From assembly GCA_910574885.1 (NCBI GenBank), contig CAJTDD010000013.1:1-64000 (forward strand): a stretch of DNA of 64,000 nt, given 5' to 3'. The position numbers were made by a program, and so were the translations under genes. Positions 35,294 through 44,317 of this stretch are shown one piece after another; positions within the stretch are counted from its first letter, which is position 1; each line of letters begins with the position of its first letter. Source of the stretch: Lachnospiraceae bacterium. GTDB lineage: Bacteria > Bacillota > Clostridia > Lachnospirales > Lachnospiraceae. Under the pieces are notes generated by a model. The model was not told the DNA's origin. It was given only the letters and a program-made list of their open reading frames with translations, and did no database searches.

Positions 35294-36241
35294 ATGAAGA
35301 TTGTATTTTTAGACGTTAAGACAATCGGCGAAGACATTGATCTGTCCGGTTATGACCGGCTCGGAGAAGTCGTGAAGTACCCCTTCTCCACCCCCGCCCA
35401 GGTTCCCGGTCGGATTGCAGACGCAGACGTCATTGTATTGAACAAGGTACGGATTGATGCTGAGACGATAGGAGTAGCCCCTCGCCTGAAACTGGTGTGC
35501 GTAACTGCCACCGGCACGAACAACTTGGACAAAGAATATCTGAACAGCCGCAACATCGCATGGAGGAATGTCAATGGATACTCTACGGAGTCCGTCGCAC
35601 AGCATACCTTTTCCATGCTGTTTTATTTACTGGAAAAGCTGCGGTATTACGATGATTATGTGAAAGACGGGCGTTACGCGTGCGACACGTCATTCACCCA
35701 TTTTGAGGAACATTTTTATGAATTGAAGAATAAGACCTGGGGCATCATCGGGCTTGGTAATATCGGAAGGCGGGTGGCCTCTATCGCCGAAGCCTTTGGC
35801 TCCCATGTAATCTACACCTCTCCCTCAGGCAGTACGCCTCAGGAGGGATACTATCAGACCGATATGGACACCCTTCTTAGCACATCCGACATCATTTCCG
35901 TACACGCACCGCTAAATGAATATACGGAGAATCTGCTCGATGCCGCTGCATTTAAGAAAATGAAGAACTCTTGCATCTTCCTGAACCTTGGAAGAGGTCC
36001 GATTGTGGTGGAGCAAGATCTTGCCGAAGCAATCGAACAGAAGGAGATTGCTGCCGCAGGACTGGATGTTCTTTGCGAAGAGCCTATGAGCCCGGACAAC
36101 CCGCTCCTTAGGATTCAGGACAGCCGAAGATTGCTCATTACTCCCCACATTGCATGGGCAAGCGTGGAGGCAAGGACACGGCTGATGGAGATTGTCCTTG
36201 GACAGATAAAGGATTTTTTTAGCTGCGGGTCACAGCCATAA
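35294..36241 (+). CDS. D-2-hydroxyacid dehydrogenase
   Basis: NAD(P)-dependent reductase of about 315 residues. Rossmann motif GLGNIGRRVASIAEAFG, catalytic Arg in NLGRGPIV, Glu in LCEEPMSPDNPL, and His in TPHIAWAS. This set resembles hydroxypyruvate/glycerate dehydrogenases; substrate is not certain. I chose the ATG at 35294 (MKIVFLDVKT), seven bases after AGGAGG; an in-frame ATG within tRNA-Gly is not credible. It sits behind the tRNA terminator, so it may depend on read-through or on an undetected promoter. Confidence 0.9.
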   Translation: MKIVFLDVKTIGEDIDLSGYDRLGEVVKYPFSTPAQVPGRIADADVIVLNKVRIDAETIGVAPRLKLVCVTATGTNNLDKEYLNSRNIAWRNVNGYSTESVAQHTFSMLFYLLEKLRYYDDYVKDGRYACDTSFTHFEEHFYELKNKTWGIIGLGNIGRRVASIAEAFGSHVIYTSPSGSTPQEGYYQTDMDTLLSTSDIISVHAPLNEYTENLLDAAAFKKMKNSCIFLNLGRGPIVVEQDLAEAIEQKEIAAAGLDVLCEEPMSPDNPLLRIQDSRRLLITPHIAWASVEARTRLMEIVLGQIKDFFSCGSQP

Positions 36242-36247
36242 ACAAAA

Positions 36248-36303
36248 AAGGCACTGTCGGAATATGCCCATAACAGCCATATTCCGACAATGCCTTATTT
36301 TTT
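36248..36303. terminator. Strong bidirectional terminator
   Basis: The arm 36248-36266 pairs with 36278-36296 (19 positions, one mismatch), with A-tract on the left and ATTTTTT on the right. It separates the dehydrogenase from the convergent LspA-like gene and overlaps the last bases of the latter. Confidence 0.92.
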
Positions 36304-36783
36304 CGGATGATTTCCATGCAGTATCACAGCAAGAATCTCTCCTGCCATTACCAGTACGCTCCCCATAGCAAGGTAGATATCCCCCAGATTCGCCGTAATC
36401 CTCCCGATATGCTTCTTTTTTGTCCTAAGCCCAATATAATCGACTACCTTCCCCCTCGCCAACCTGTCGAAGAGGTTGCTCGCCGCCCCGGCGCTCACCA
36501 GAGTCATGCCCAATTTCCTGATATAATTCCTCTTTTTTGCAAATGTCAAGACATCCCACGCCATCACCCCGGCGCTGGCAAACAGAGACATCCCCTTCAC
36601 AGCCGCCGGGTACTCGTCAAACAGGTTCAGCAGGAATCCCCGGTTATATACCTTACGGATTACAATCTTTCCGCCCGGGAGCTCCCTTTCTTCGCCTGGG
36701 TTCAGTTCTTCCTCCACCCGTTTCTTAATCATGATATCCGCGCCGAGCAGTATTGCAAATATTACCAGCATAGCGGAGAGCAT
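36295..36783 (-). CDS. Signal peptidase II-like protein (LspA family)
   Basis: Membrane protein of 162 residues. It has an N-terminal helix (LSAMLVIFAILLGADIMIKK), NRGFLLNL where LspA has NxGxxF, and the two conserved blocks with the candidate catalytic Asp residues: ASNLFDRLARGKVVDYI and ANLGDIYLAMG. These match the LspA architecture, but the second block has Gly-Asp instead of the usual Ala-Asp and the protein is short between helices 1 and 2. It may be a divergent lipoprotein signal peptidase or a paralogue. Confidence 0.7.
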   Translation of the reverse strand: MLSAMLVIFAILLGADIMIKKRVEEELNPGEERELPGGKIVIRKVYNRGFLLNLFDEYPAAVKGMSLFASAGVMAWDVLTFAKKRNYIRKLGMTLVSAGAASNLFDRLARGKVVDYIGLRTKKKHIGRITANLGDIYLAMGSVLVMAGEILAVILHGNHPKK

Positions 36784-36784
36784 T

Positions 36785-37075
36785 CTATATCTCCTCTTTG
36801 ATCTTCACGATCTGCTCTTCCTGCTTCTCAATCTCTTCCTCACGTTTCTCAATCTCTTCACACAAGGAAATGTATTCGGTATCGTCTACCTCGCCTTTCC
36901 GGAACTTCTCATAGACCATGCGTCCGATATCCTTCAAGTCCCGCTCATTGGAGCGCTTCATCGAACGGATGTCGTTCTTAATCTTCTGAATCTCCAGCGT
37001 ATCCTCTGCTTTTTTGCTAAAATCACTTGCCGTATCTGAAATCTTCTTTCCCAGTTCACCAAAAAAATCTGCCAT
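36785..37075 (-). CDS. Small coiled-coil protein
   Basis: A 96-residue charged protein. The N-terminus (MADFFGELGKKISDTASDF) is amphipathic, and the rest is a long helix rich in Glu and Lys, with heptad-like spacing in the last 35 residues (EKREEEIEKQEEQIVKIKEEI). No enzyme motif. The family occurs in Clostridia, but I cannot name its function. It ends one base before the LspA-like gene, so the two are likely co-expressed. Confidence 0.75.
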   Translation of the reverse strand: MADFFGELGKKISDTASDFSKKAEDTLEIQKIKNDIRSMKRSNERDLKDIGRMVYEKFRKGEVDDTEYISLCEEIEKREEEIEKQEEQIVKIKEEI

Positions 37076-37109
37076 TTTATCTTCTCCTTTTCTCTCTTTC
37101 TTGCGTTCA

Positions 37110-38813
37110 CTACAACTGGCGTAAAATGTCCAGGGAACGATACAGGTTCATGGCTCCATACCCCCACTCCCGATTCGGGCTTTCCATCCCAGGCCTCTGC
37201 TCCGCGCCCAGAAGGATGATATTCCGAATCTGGCTGGAATTCACACCCCACGCCTCCGTATTGTTCAGCACCCATTCCATCAGAAGCGCCACCGCCCCTG
37301 TTGCGATTCCCGCCGCAACACTGGAACCGCTGCGGACCACGAACTCATTGTTCAATCCGGCGCCGGATACCAGTACGCCAGGCACCGCATAATCTGGTTT
37401 GACTCTTCCATCTCTAGTATACCCCCTCCCGGAATTAATATCAACTGATTTATCAACTCCATTATAGTATGCGACCGTCATCGCAACTAAACTGCTTCCC
37501 GGTTCCGCCAGGGTCGTGTCCGGGTTTGCCTCTAAGAAATATACCTCTCCGGTCAGGAAGTCCTGGACTGGCAGCCAGATATGGAATCTCCCATCAGAGC
37601 GCAGCACAGGTTTCACACTGATTTTCCAGATCCCCGGCGCCGGATTCCGGATTCTCATAAAGATTAATTGTGAATCATTGTTCTCCAGCAACAGCCGGTA
37701 CTCTACCTCCACTTCTGTCCTGTCAAACACAAAAGTCTCCCGGTATTCCCGCCCTTGCTTGAGTGTAATATACCCCGTCCTTTCCCCGGAAGGAGAGGTA
37801 ATGGCAACGGTCATGACATTGGGGACTGCCGTCCACAGCTCTGCCACGAAGCCTTCTACCCCTTCTCCCACACGAATCTCGGCGTCCGCGGTATCATCCA
37901 TACTGCTAAGTTCCCGGGAAAAGTGATGCCTGTGAACCGCCCCGTTTCCTGCGCTGATTACAACACTCCTGTTCAGTACCGACGAATAAGCGTCAAGCAT
38001 GTTAGACAGAAGGGAGGTTCCGTTATGGCCGCCCAGGTTCGTGCCAAGGGCAACACACATGACCAAAGGCATATTGCGTTTCCGCGCAAGGGCATTGATG
38101 TACTTCATAGCGAGCATGATATCATTCTCCTGAAAACAGGTCGCATCCTGGCGGATGACGTAAAAGTCCTTGAGATAGGCTTTCGCAGGCTTTAGTTTCA
38201 CCACCGCAAGAGTCGCCTCCGGGGCGGCTCCGATAAACCGATGTTCCAAATCGGCATTTCCAGCCGCAACACTGGCGATAAATGTACCATGTCCCTCCGT
38301 GTCCATGCTGGGGACGATTTCCAGTGGATTTTCTGAGCGCAGCGCTTCATTAATCATTTCTTCTGTGTACTCGCTTCCGTAATCCAATCCGTCGGGAAGC
38401 GTGCCGTCCTGTATGGTCTGGTCCCAGATGCCGGCAATTCTCGTGGAGCCGTCGATATTTCGGAAGAGGGGATTCCGGTAATCGATTCCGGTATCCAGTA
38501 TGCCCACCATGACTCCGTTTCCCTGAAGATTCAGCGTCGGGTAGCTCTGTACCACGCTGATCCCCGCATCATCCATTGCCTGTAAATCCATTAGCTGGTA
38601 ACAGTTTGGAATGGAATTGTAACGATAGTATTCCAAAGATACCGGCTCCGTCAGCGTCCTCTCTACGTAGACTGCCTGAAACCCAAAATCCATGGACTGG
38701 ACGCATGCCATCGCCCTTTGCGCCTCCTCTGGCGTTATCTCCCGGTAAACCGGAGCGATAAAATCAATAAAGTCCTCTGACATAATCATTTTCCGGCAAG
38801 TTTCTCTATCCAT
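37110..38813 (-). CDS. Csp-like subtilisin-family protease
   Basis: A 567-residue S8 protease. Catalytic triad is seen as Asp in GILDTGIDYRNP, His in TEGHGTFIAS and Ser in RSGSSVAAGIA. A large insertion between the His and Ser blocks (about residues 290-450) fits the jelly-roll of Csp proteases, which process the cortex-lytic enzyme SleC during spore germination in Clostridia. No signal peptide is seen, and an N-terminal prodomain-like segment is present. The ribosome-binding site lies inside the stem of the hairpin at 38818-38854. Confidence 0.82.
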   Translation of the reverse strand: MDRETCRKMIMSEDFIDFIAPVYREITPEEAQRAMACVQSMDFGFQAVYVERTLTEPVSLEYYRYNSIPNCYQLMDLQAMDDAGISVVQSYPTLNLQGNGVMVGILDTGIDYRNPLFRNIDGSTRIAGIWDQTIQDGTLPDGLDYGSEYTEEMINEALRSENPLEIVPSMDTEGHGTFIASVAAGNADLEHRFIGAAPEATLAVVKLKPAKAYLKDFYVIRQDATCFQENDIMLAMKYINALARKRNMPLVMCVALGTNLGGHNGTSLLSNMLDAYSSVLNRSVVISAGNGAVHRHHFSRELSSMDDTADAEIRVGEGVEGFVAELWTAVPNVMTVAITSPSGERTGYITLKQGREYRETFVFDRTEVEVEYRLLLENNDSQLIFMRIRNPAPGIWKISVKPVLRSDGRFHIWLPVQDFLTGEVYFLEANPDTTLAEPGSSLVAMTVAYYNGVDKSVDINSGRGYTRDGRVKPDYAVPGVLVSGAGLNNEFVVRSGSSVAAGIATGAVALLMEWVLNNTEAWGVNSSQIRNIILLGAEQRPGMESPNREWGYGAMNLYRSLDILRQL

Positions 38814-38817
38814 AAAA

Positions 38818-38854
38818 ACACCTCATATACCTTTTCTCTTAGTATATGAGGTGT
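38818..38854 (-). promoter_or_regulatory. Hairpin that buries the protease ribosome-binding site
   Basis: ACACCTCATATAC and GTATATGAGGTGT form a 13-bp perfect stem around an 11-base loop; on the minus strand the 3' arm contains the GAGGTG ribosome-binding site seven bases before ATG. T5 follows the stem. It lies 27 bases after the clpX stop, so it can act as the clpX terminator and also hide the start of the next gene. Confidence 0.75.
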
Positions 38855-38880
38855 TCCTCGTATTCTTCACAGCAAAAAAT

Positions 38881-40305
38881 CTAACCCGTAATACGCGGCA
38901 CCTCCTGCCCTCTCAGCATGATCAGCGGCCCGCCTGTCCCCTCTATGTATTCCCGCGTAATCGTCACCTGCCCGATATTATCATCCTTAGGGATCTCGAA
39001 CATAATATCCAGCATGAACTCCTCAATAATCGCCCTGAGCGCCCTTGCGCCCGTATCCTTCTCCACAGCCTTCTTCGCAATCGCCGCCAATGCGCCTTCA
39101 TCAAATTCCAACTTTACCTCATCTAATGCAAGCAGCTTTTGATACTGTTTCAAAATCGCATTCTTAGGCTCAGTCAGAATCTTCACCATCATCTCCTCAC
39201 TCAGACCCCGCAAGGTAAATACTATCGGAAGGCGTCCTAAAAATTCGGGTATCATCCCAAAATTACGCAAATCCTCGGTGGCCACCTTCTCAAGAATCGT
39301 CTTGTCCCTGTCATACCTGTCTTTTAGCTCCGCCCCGAACCCAATGGAAGACTGCTTCGTCAGCCGCTCTTTAATGATCTTATCCAAATCCGGGAACGCC
39401 CCGCCGCAGATAAACAGAATATTCTTCGTATTCACAGTGGTAAGCGGAACCATGGCATTCTTGCTGTTCGCCCCTACCGGAACCTCCACGTCGCTTCCCT
39501 CAAGAAGCTTTAACATCCCCTGCTGGACAGATTCCCCGCTTACATCTCTCTGGTTGGTGTTCTTCTTCTTGGCAATCTTGTCAATCTCATCGATGAAAAT
39601 AATCCCTTGTTCCGCCTTCTCCACATCATTGCCAGCAGCAGCCAGAAGTTTCGATACGACACTCTCGATATCATCCCCGATATATCCTGCTTCCGTCAGG
39701 GAAGTGGCGTCTGTGATGGCAAGGGGAACGTCCAAAAGCCTTGCCAGCGTCTTCACAAGATAAGTCTTACCAGAACCAGTAGGCCCGATCATCAGCATAT
39801 TCGACTTCTCAATCTCGATATCATCCATGGTGTCCGTCGCCACACGCTTATAATGGTTATAGACTGCCACAGACATAGCCTTTTTCGCGTACTCCTGTCC
39901 CACCACATACTCATCCAGTTTCCCTTTGATTCTATGGGGCGCAGGGATATTGCGGATGTCAATCAGGGGCTTTTTCTCTTCCCCCTCCTTTTTCTTCTTA
40001 ATCTTCTGCTTCTTTGGGACATTCTGCTCCATGTCAGCCATATTAAAAATCTGTACGCCCGGGATATTCAGATTCATGAGCTGGCTGTAATCTACCTGCC
40101 CGCTCATCATAGCGTCAAAACTCTTCTGCATACAATCGCTGCAGATTGAGATGCCGTTGGGAAGATCAATCATCTTGCCTGTAGTCGTCTCCGGACGCCT
40201 GCACACAAAACAAATCTTCTCATATTCGTCCTCATGATGCTTCTTCGTATCCTCCACCTGCCCATTTCCCACTTTCTCTACGTTGTTCTTATCCTGTTCG
40301 GACAT
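38881..40305 (-). CDS. clpX: ATP-dependent protease subunit ClpX
   Basis: Unfoldase partner of ClpP. The N-terminal zinc-binding domain has CFVCRRPETT and CSDC (four Cys). AAA+ core: Walker A GPTGSGKTYLVKTLA, GYIGDDIE, Walker B IIFIDEIDKIA, and sensor region FLGRLPIVF. The 474 residues are longer than the usual 410-420 because of a charged Lys/Glu stretch between the zinc domain and the AAA core (KKQKIKKKKEGEEKKP). clpP is not in this window. Confidence 0.95.
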   Translation of the reverse strand: MSEQDKNNVEKVGNGQVEDTKKHHEDEYEKICFVCRRPETTTGKMIDLPNGISICSDCMQKSFDAMMSGQVDYSQLMNLNIPGVQIFNMADMEQNVPKKQKIKKKKEGEEKKPLIDIRNIPAPHRIKGKLDEYVVGQEYAKKAMSVAVYNHYKRVATDTMDDIEIEKSNMLMIGPTGSGKTYLVKTLARLLDVPLAITDATSLTEAGYIGDDIESVVSKLLAAAGNDVEKAEQGIIFIDEIDKIAKKKNTNQRDVSGESVQQGMLKLLEGSDVEVPVGANSKNAMVPLTTVNTKNILFICGGAFPDLDKIIKERLTKQSSIGFGAELKDRYDRDKTILEKVATEDLRNFGMIPEFLGRLPIVFTLRGLSEEMMVKILTEPKNAILKQYQKLLALDEVKLEFDEGALAAIAKKAVEKDTGARALRAIIEEFMLDIMFEIPKDDNIGQVTITREYIEGTGGPLIMLRGQEVPRITG

Positions 40306-40384
40306 CTTGCCTTACCTTCCTTCTTACGTCACACTTAATCTTATGTCTTTCCAATCAAGAATCCTGCTTATACAGGCAATCCCT

Positions 40385-42349
40385 CTACCCTTCCCGTACC
40401 ATCTCAAGGAATCTCTCCTCCGAAATAATCGGAATCCCCAATTCATTTGCCTTCTTATTTTTAGACGACGTAGACGCCGCGTCATTATTAATCAAATAAT
40501 TCGTCTTAGAAGTCACTGACCCCGTCACCTTTCCCCCAAGGCTCTCAATCAATTCCTTCACCTCTCTCCGGTTGGCGAAATGCTCCACACTGCCGGTAAT
40601 CACGAAATTCACCCCTGCAAATATCTGTTTCGTCTCCTCTGCCGTCTCTTTGGGAATCACCAGTTCCTCCAGCAAATCCCGGAACTGCCTCACATGCTTC
40701 TCTGATGCAAAATAATCCACGAACGCCTTCGCAATCACCCCGCCCACACCCGGAATCTCATTTAACTCTTCCTCCGTAGCGCCAAGCATCTTCTCCACAT
40801 CATATCGGAATTCCTTACAGATGACCTTCGCATTGGCAAGTCCGATATTGGCGATTCCCAGCGCATAGATTACTCTGGGCAGCGTCGTTGTCCGCGCCTT
40901 CTCGGCATTACCCACCAGATTCCGGTAAGACTTCTCGCCAAACCCTTCCAGTGATTGGATTTCCTCCTGATACCGGTCCAGATGAAAAATATCCGCAAAC
41001 TCCCGGATATATCCCAAGGAAATGAATTTCTCCAAGGTCGCCTCCGAAAGTCCTTCGATATTCAGCGCATCCCTGCTTACGAACAGGGCAAATGACTTGA
41101 CATGCTTCGCCTGACACTCTGGGTTCGTACAGTATAAAGCCTTCGCATTGGCCACCTGCCGTACTTCCGTCGCCCCCTGGCACACCGGGCACCTGTGGGG
41201 AATATCCTTCACGCCGCTTCTGGTCAAATTCTTTGCAATCTGGGGTATAATCATGTTCGCCTTATACACCTCAATCTTATCCCCAACGCCAAGCTCTAAT
41301 TCCTCCATGATGCTGATATTATGGACGCTGGCGCGGCTGACCGTCGTTCCCTCAAGCTCCACAGGCTCAAAAATTGCCACAGGGTTAATAAGCCCTGTCC
41401 TTGACGGGCTCCACTCAATCTCCGTAAGGGTCGTCTCTTTAAGCTCATCCGCCCATTTGAACGCATAGGAATCCCTTGGGAACTTAGATGTCCGCCCAAG
41501 GGACTGCCCATACGCTATATCATTATATATTAACACAAGACCATCCGACGGGAAATCATTCTCTGCAATTTTTTCTGAAAATTTAATAACTTCGGCTTCC
41601 ACCGTATCCTTTGTCACCGCATGGAACTCTACTACCTCAAAGCCCTGCTCCATGAGCCACTCCATCTGGCAGGCCCTGGAATTATGGAAATCCACATTCT
41701 CTGCCTGCACCAGAGAAAATGCGTAGAACCTTACGTTCCGTTTCGCCGTAATTTCGTTATTCAACTGGCGCACCGAACCGCTGCACAGATTCCGGGGATT
41801 CTTATATTTCGCATCCACATCCTCAATTTCAGAATTAATCCGCTCAAAATCCCGGTATCCGATCACCGCCTCGCCCCGCAGTATCAATTCCCCCTGATAG
41901 GCAATTTTAAGAGGGATGTTACTGAACACCCTTGCATTATTCGTAATCACCTCGCCCACCTCGCCGTTTCCCCGGGTGACAGCCTTAAAAAGCTCCCCGC
42001 CCCGGTAAGTCAGCACAATGGTAAGGCCGTCCAGCTTCCATGACAGCAGCGCCTTCTGTTCGCCGAGAAATTTTTTCAGTTCCTCGACCTCCTTGGTCTT
42101 ATCCAACGAAAGCATGGGGCTTTCATGTCGTTCCTTAGGCAGCTCGCTCAATACCTCATATCCCACGTTCACAGTTGGGCTGTTGGCAAATGTAATCCCA
42201 AGTTCCCCCTCAAGCCCTTTCAGTTCATCGTACAGCGCGTCATACTCCCGGTTGCTCATGATTTCCCTGGATTCCTGATAATATGCGCGTCCCGCGTCAT
42301 TTAGCTTCTCCACTAACTCTAACATTCTGGCTTTCTTCGATTCGCTCAT
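40385..42349 (-). CDS. ligA: NAD-dependent DNA ligase
   Basis: Seals nicks using NAD. The 654 residues contain the N-terminal Ia domain (AYYQESREIMSNREYDALYDEL), the adenylation Lys in WKLDGLTI, an OB fold (RTGLINPVAIFEPV), four-Cys zinc finger (CPVC and CTNPEC), helix-hairpin-helix motifs, and a C-terminal BRCT domain (FVITGSVEHFANRREVKELIE). The start is fixed by AAAGGAG five bases upstream. It overlaps the 3' end of the upstream pseudouridine synthase gene by 53 bases, a larger overlap than usual. Confidence 0.95.
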   Translation of the reverse strand: MSESKKARMLELVEKLNDAGRAYYQESREIMSNREYDALYDELKGLEGELGITFANSPTVNVGYEVLSELPKERHESPMLSLDKTKEVEELKKFLGEQKALLSWKLDGLTIVLTYRGGELFKAVTRGNGEVGEVITNNARVFSNIPLKIAYQGELILRGEAVIGYRDFERINSEIEDVDAKYKNPRNLCSGSVRQLNNEITAKRNVRFYAFSLVQAENVDFHNSRACQMEWLMEQGFEVVEFHAVTKDTVEAEVIKFSEKIAENDFPSDGLVLIYNDIAYGQSLGRTSKFPRDSYAFKWADELKETTLTEIEWSPSRTGLINPVAIFEPVELEGTTVSRASVHNISIMEELELGVGDKIEVYKANMIIPQIAKNLTRSGVKDIPHRCPVCQGATEVRQVANAKALYCTNPECQAKHVKSFALFVSRDALNIEGLSEATLEKFISLGYIREFADIFHLDRYQEEIQSLEGFGEKSYRNLVGNAEKARTTTLPRVIYALGIANIGLANAKVICKEFRYDVEKMLGATEEELNEIPGVGGVIAKAFVDYFASEKHVRQFRDLLEELVIPKETAEETKQIFAGVNFVITGSVEHFANRREVKELIESLGGKVTGSVTSKTNYLINNDAASTSSKNKKANELGIPIISEERFLEMVREG

Positions 42350-43043
42350 ATAGCTCCTTTAACTCCTGCTCTGTTAATTTTCTGACTGCCCCCGGCTTTA
42401 AGCCGCCAAGCTCAATATTCATGACCCGAGTCCGGATAAGCCGCTTCACCCGGTAGCCCAGCGACTCGCACATCCTGCGTATCTGCCGGTTCAGTCCTTG
42501 GGTCAGCACAATGGAAAAGGTATACTTTCCCACCATTTCCGTCCTGCAGGGCCTTGTCAGGGCGTCAAGCCCTTTCTCCGGATCCCGGATTCGGACTCCT
42601 TTTTCCATCTGCCGGAGAAATTCCTCCGTTACAGGCTTATCCACTGTCACCTTATACTCCTTCTCATGCCCGTATCTCGCCCGCATCATCCCGTTAATCA
42701 AGTCTCCGTCGTTGGTCATAAGCAAAAGTCCTTCCGAGTCCTTATCCAGACGCCCTGCATAAGTAATCCGCTCCGGATAATTCAGGAACCGGACAATGCT
42801 CTTGCGCTCTCTTCTCTCTTCTGTGCAAATGATTCCCACCGGCTTATTCACAGCCAGCACAATTCTCTCCCGTCTTCCCCCGACGAGCTTCTTTCCGATT
42901 CGTACCTCCTGAGACGGCTCCACTTTCATGCCGGGAACCGCCCGCTTTCCGTCTACCGTGACACGCCCGCTCTCAATCAGGCGGTCTGCCTCCCTGCGGG
43001 AACACACGCCCGCATCGCTCAGATATTTATTCAGCCTGCTCAT
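42297..43043 (-). CDS. 23S rRNA pseudouridine synthase, RluF-like
   Basis: A 248-residue RsuA-family enzyme. An N-terminal S4 RNA-binding domain (RLNKYLSDAGVCSRREADRLIE) is followed by the catalytic Asp motif GRLDKDSEGLLLMTNDGD and the C-terminal GLNRQIRRMCESLGYRVKRLIR. The overall length and motifs fit RluF/RluB types, so a 23S rRNA uridine is the likely target. The 53-base overlap with ligA suggests coupled translation. It overlaps the DHHW gene by 17 bases. Confidence 0.9.
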   Translation of the reverse strand: MSRLNKYLSDAGVCSRREADRLIESGRVTVDGKRAVPGMKVEPSQEVRIGKKLVGGRRERIVLAVNKPVGIICTEERRERKSIVRFLNYPERITYAGRLDKDSEGLLLMTNDGDLINGMMRARYGHEKEYKVTVDKPVTEEFLRQMEKGVRIRDPEKGLDALTRPCRTEMVGKYTFSIVLTQGLNRQIRRMCESLGYRVKRLIRTRVMNIELGGLKPGAVRKLTEQELKELYERIEESQNVRVSGEAK

Positions 43044-44208
43044 CCTGCAACACTCCGCTTATCTTTCCGTCCTGTACAAAAGTATTTCCACTATATAAAA
43101 ATAATACGCTGGAAATCTTATTTTCTTCCATAATCTCATCCAGATTCCCCTCATAGTACTCCGGGTCCACCACGATAATCTCCCGGAAATAGGGCACAAG
43201 GAAGGGAATCAGACAGTTCGCATAAGAATCCTTCACCAACAGCAGACGGTCTGTGGTATCCGCCGTGGTGCGGATATTGCCCACCCCGTAGTTCCCGCCA
43301 AGGAACAGGCCATAGGCATCCCGCTCCTTTAATTTCGTGCGGTCGTACAGGGTAGAGACCTTTCCCTCCCCGAAATCTGCCACAATCTGAGGCATCTCCT
43401 TCTCATTTTCAGGTCCATAGATGTAGATGGACTCCTGATATCCGCTCTGGTATCCGCTCTTTAACGACAGGTCGCCCGTAAATATATTCGTGACCGCATA
43501 CTTCTCCCATTTCGGCGTCTTCGCACCGTCAAGCCCCATAGACTCCACAAGCTGCTGGCTGGCATAATATGCGCCGAGGGTTGTCCAATGGGAATCTGTG
43601 TGATAATAGATTTCTTCTTTCTTGTGGGACGAAAGGGTCTTGCTCAAATCTACCCATGTAACGCCTTCCCCCAGATTCTGCCAGATGGAGCGGAAGATTG
43701 CATTCTGGTCCTCTGTCACGGCAAAACGGGGAAGTTTATCCGATAAGATATTCGCGGCATTGGGGGCTAACGCAAGATATATAGGAACCTTCTCATACCG
43801 CGCCTTGAATGCCTCCATGGCGTTTAAGTTCGCGTCTATCTTCTCCTGGTCTGCCGCTGCCACCGCCTCCAGAAGATATGCATCCCTGCCCTTGAATACA
43901 CCGCCAGACTCCCGTTTTCCAATCAGCAGGTCCATCTGGTTCTTCATGGACACCCACAGATTGCGGACGAGGAACTGATCCTGGCGGAACTCCTCATACT
44001 GTGCCATGAAAGAACCGTCAGCCACATGTTCCAGCGACAGCTTCGGACGTGTGGCAAGGGGACGGTTCTCCTTCTCGGAGAACTCCTGCTCAAGTGGAAT
44101 CAGTTCTAATAAGGAAATCAGTACTAACATCCCGAAAAACGTAAGCGCCGCCGTCTTTCTCCTGTATGCTCTTCCCTGCTTAAAATCCTTTTGTTTTCTC
44201 TGCTTCAT
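43027..44208 (-). CDS. DHHW-family membrane protein, O-acylation partner
   Basis: A 393-residue protein anchored by one N-terminal helix (AALTFFGMLVLISLLELIPL), with an extracellular domain of the AlgX/AlgJ-like DHHW type: ENRPLATRP, YYHTDSHWTTLGAY with the conserved Asp-Ser-His, and LLLVKDSYANCLIPFL. Such proteins act with MBOAT acyltransferases to O-acetylate wall or extracellular glycans. The start at 44208 follows AGGAG; an in-frame ATG at 44250 would add residues from repeat copy 5. Confidence 0.85.
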   Translation of the reverse strand: MKQRKQKDFKQGRAYRRKTAALTFFGMLVLISLLELIPLEQEFSEKENRPLATRPKLSLEHVADGSFMAQYEEFRQDQFLVRNLWVSMKNQMDLLIGKRESGGVFKGRDAYLLEAVAAADQEKIDANLNAMEAFKARYEKVPIYLALAPNAANILSDKLPRFAVTEDQNAIFRSIWQNLGEGVTWVDLSKTLSSHKKEEIYYHTDSHWTTLGAYYASQQLVESMGLDGAKTPKWEKYAVTNIFTGDLSLKSGYQSGYQESIYIYGPENEKEMPQIVADFGEGKVSTLYDRTKLKERDAYGLFLGGNYGVGNIRTTADTTDRLLLVKDSYANCLIPFLVPYFREIIVVDPEYYEGNLDEIMEENKISSVLFLYSGNTFVQDGKISGVLQDEQAE

Positions 44209-44221
44209 ATATTCTCCTAAA

Positions 44222-44313
44222 ATATACCCTCCGGGCGTCCCGTAATGCATGCCCCTATGAGGCGGGTGGGCTTCGCCCAGTAAGGTATGCCCAAGGGCAC
44301 ACCGTAATGCAAG
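44222..44313 (-). repeat. Palindromic repeat family, copy 5 (DHHW/MBOAT gap)
   Basis: On the minus strand: GCATTACGGTGTGCCCTTGGGCATACC, then CTGGGCGAAGCCCA, CCCGCCTCATAGGGG, and a second GCATTACGGGACGCCCGGAGGGTATAT. The first hairpin is GGGC-GAA-GCCC (others GGAC/GTCC) and the second CCT-CAT-AGG (others CCC/GGG), so both keep pairing by double changes. The MBOAT stop codon lies at the edge of this element. Confidence 0.9.
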
Positions 44314-44317
44314 CCGC

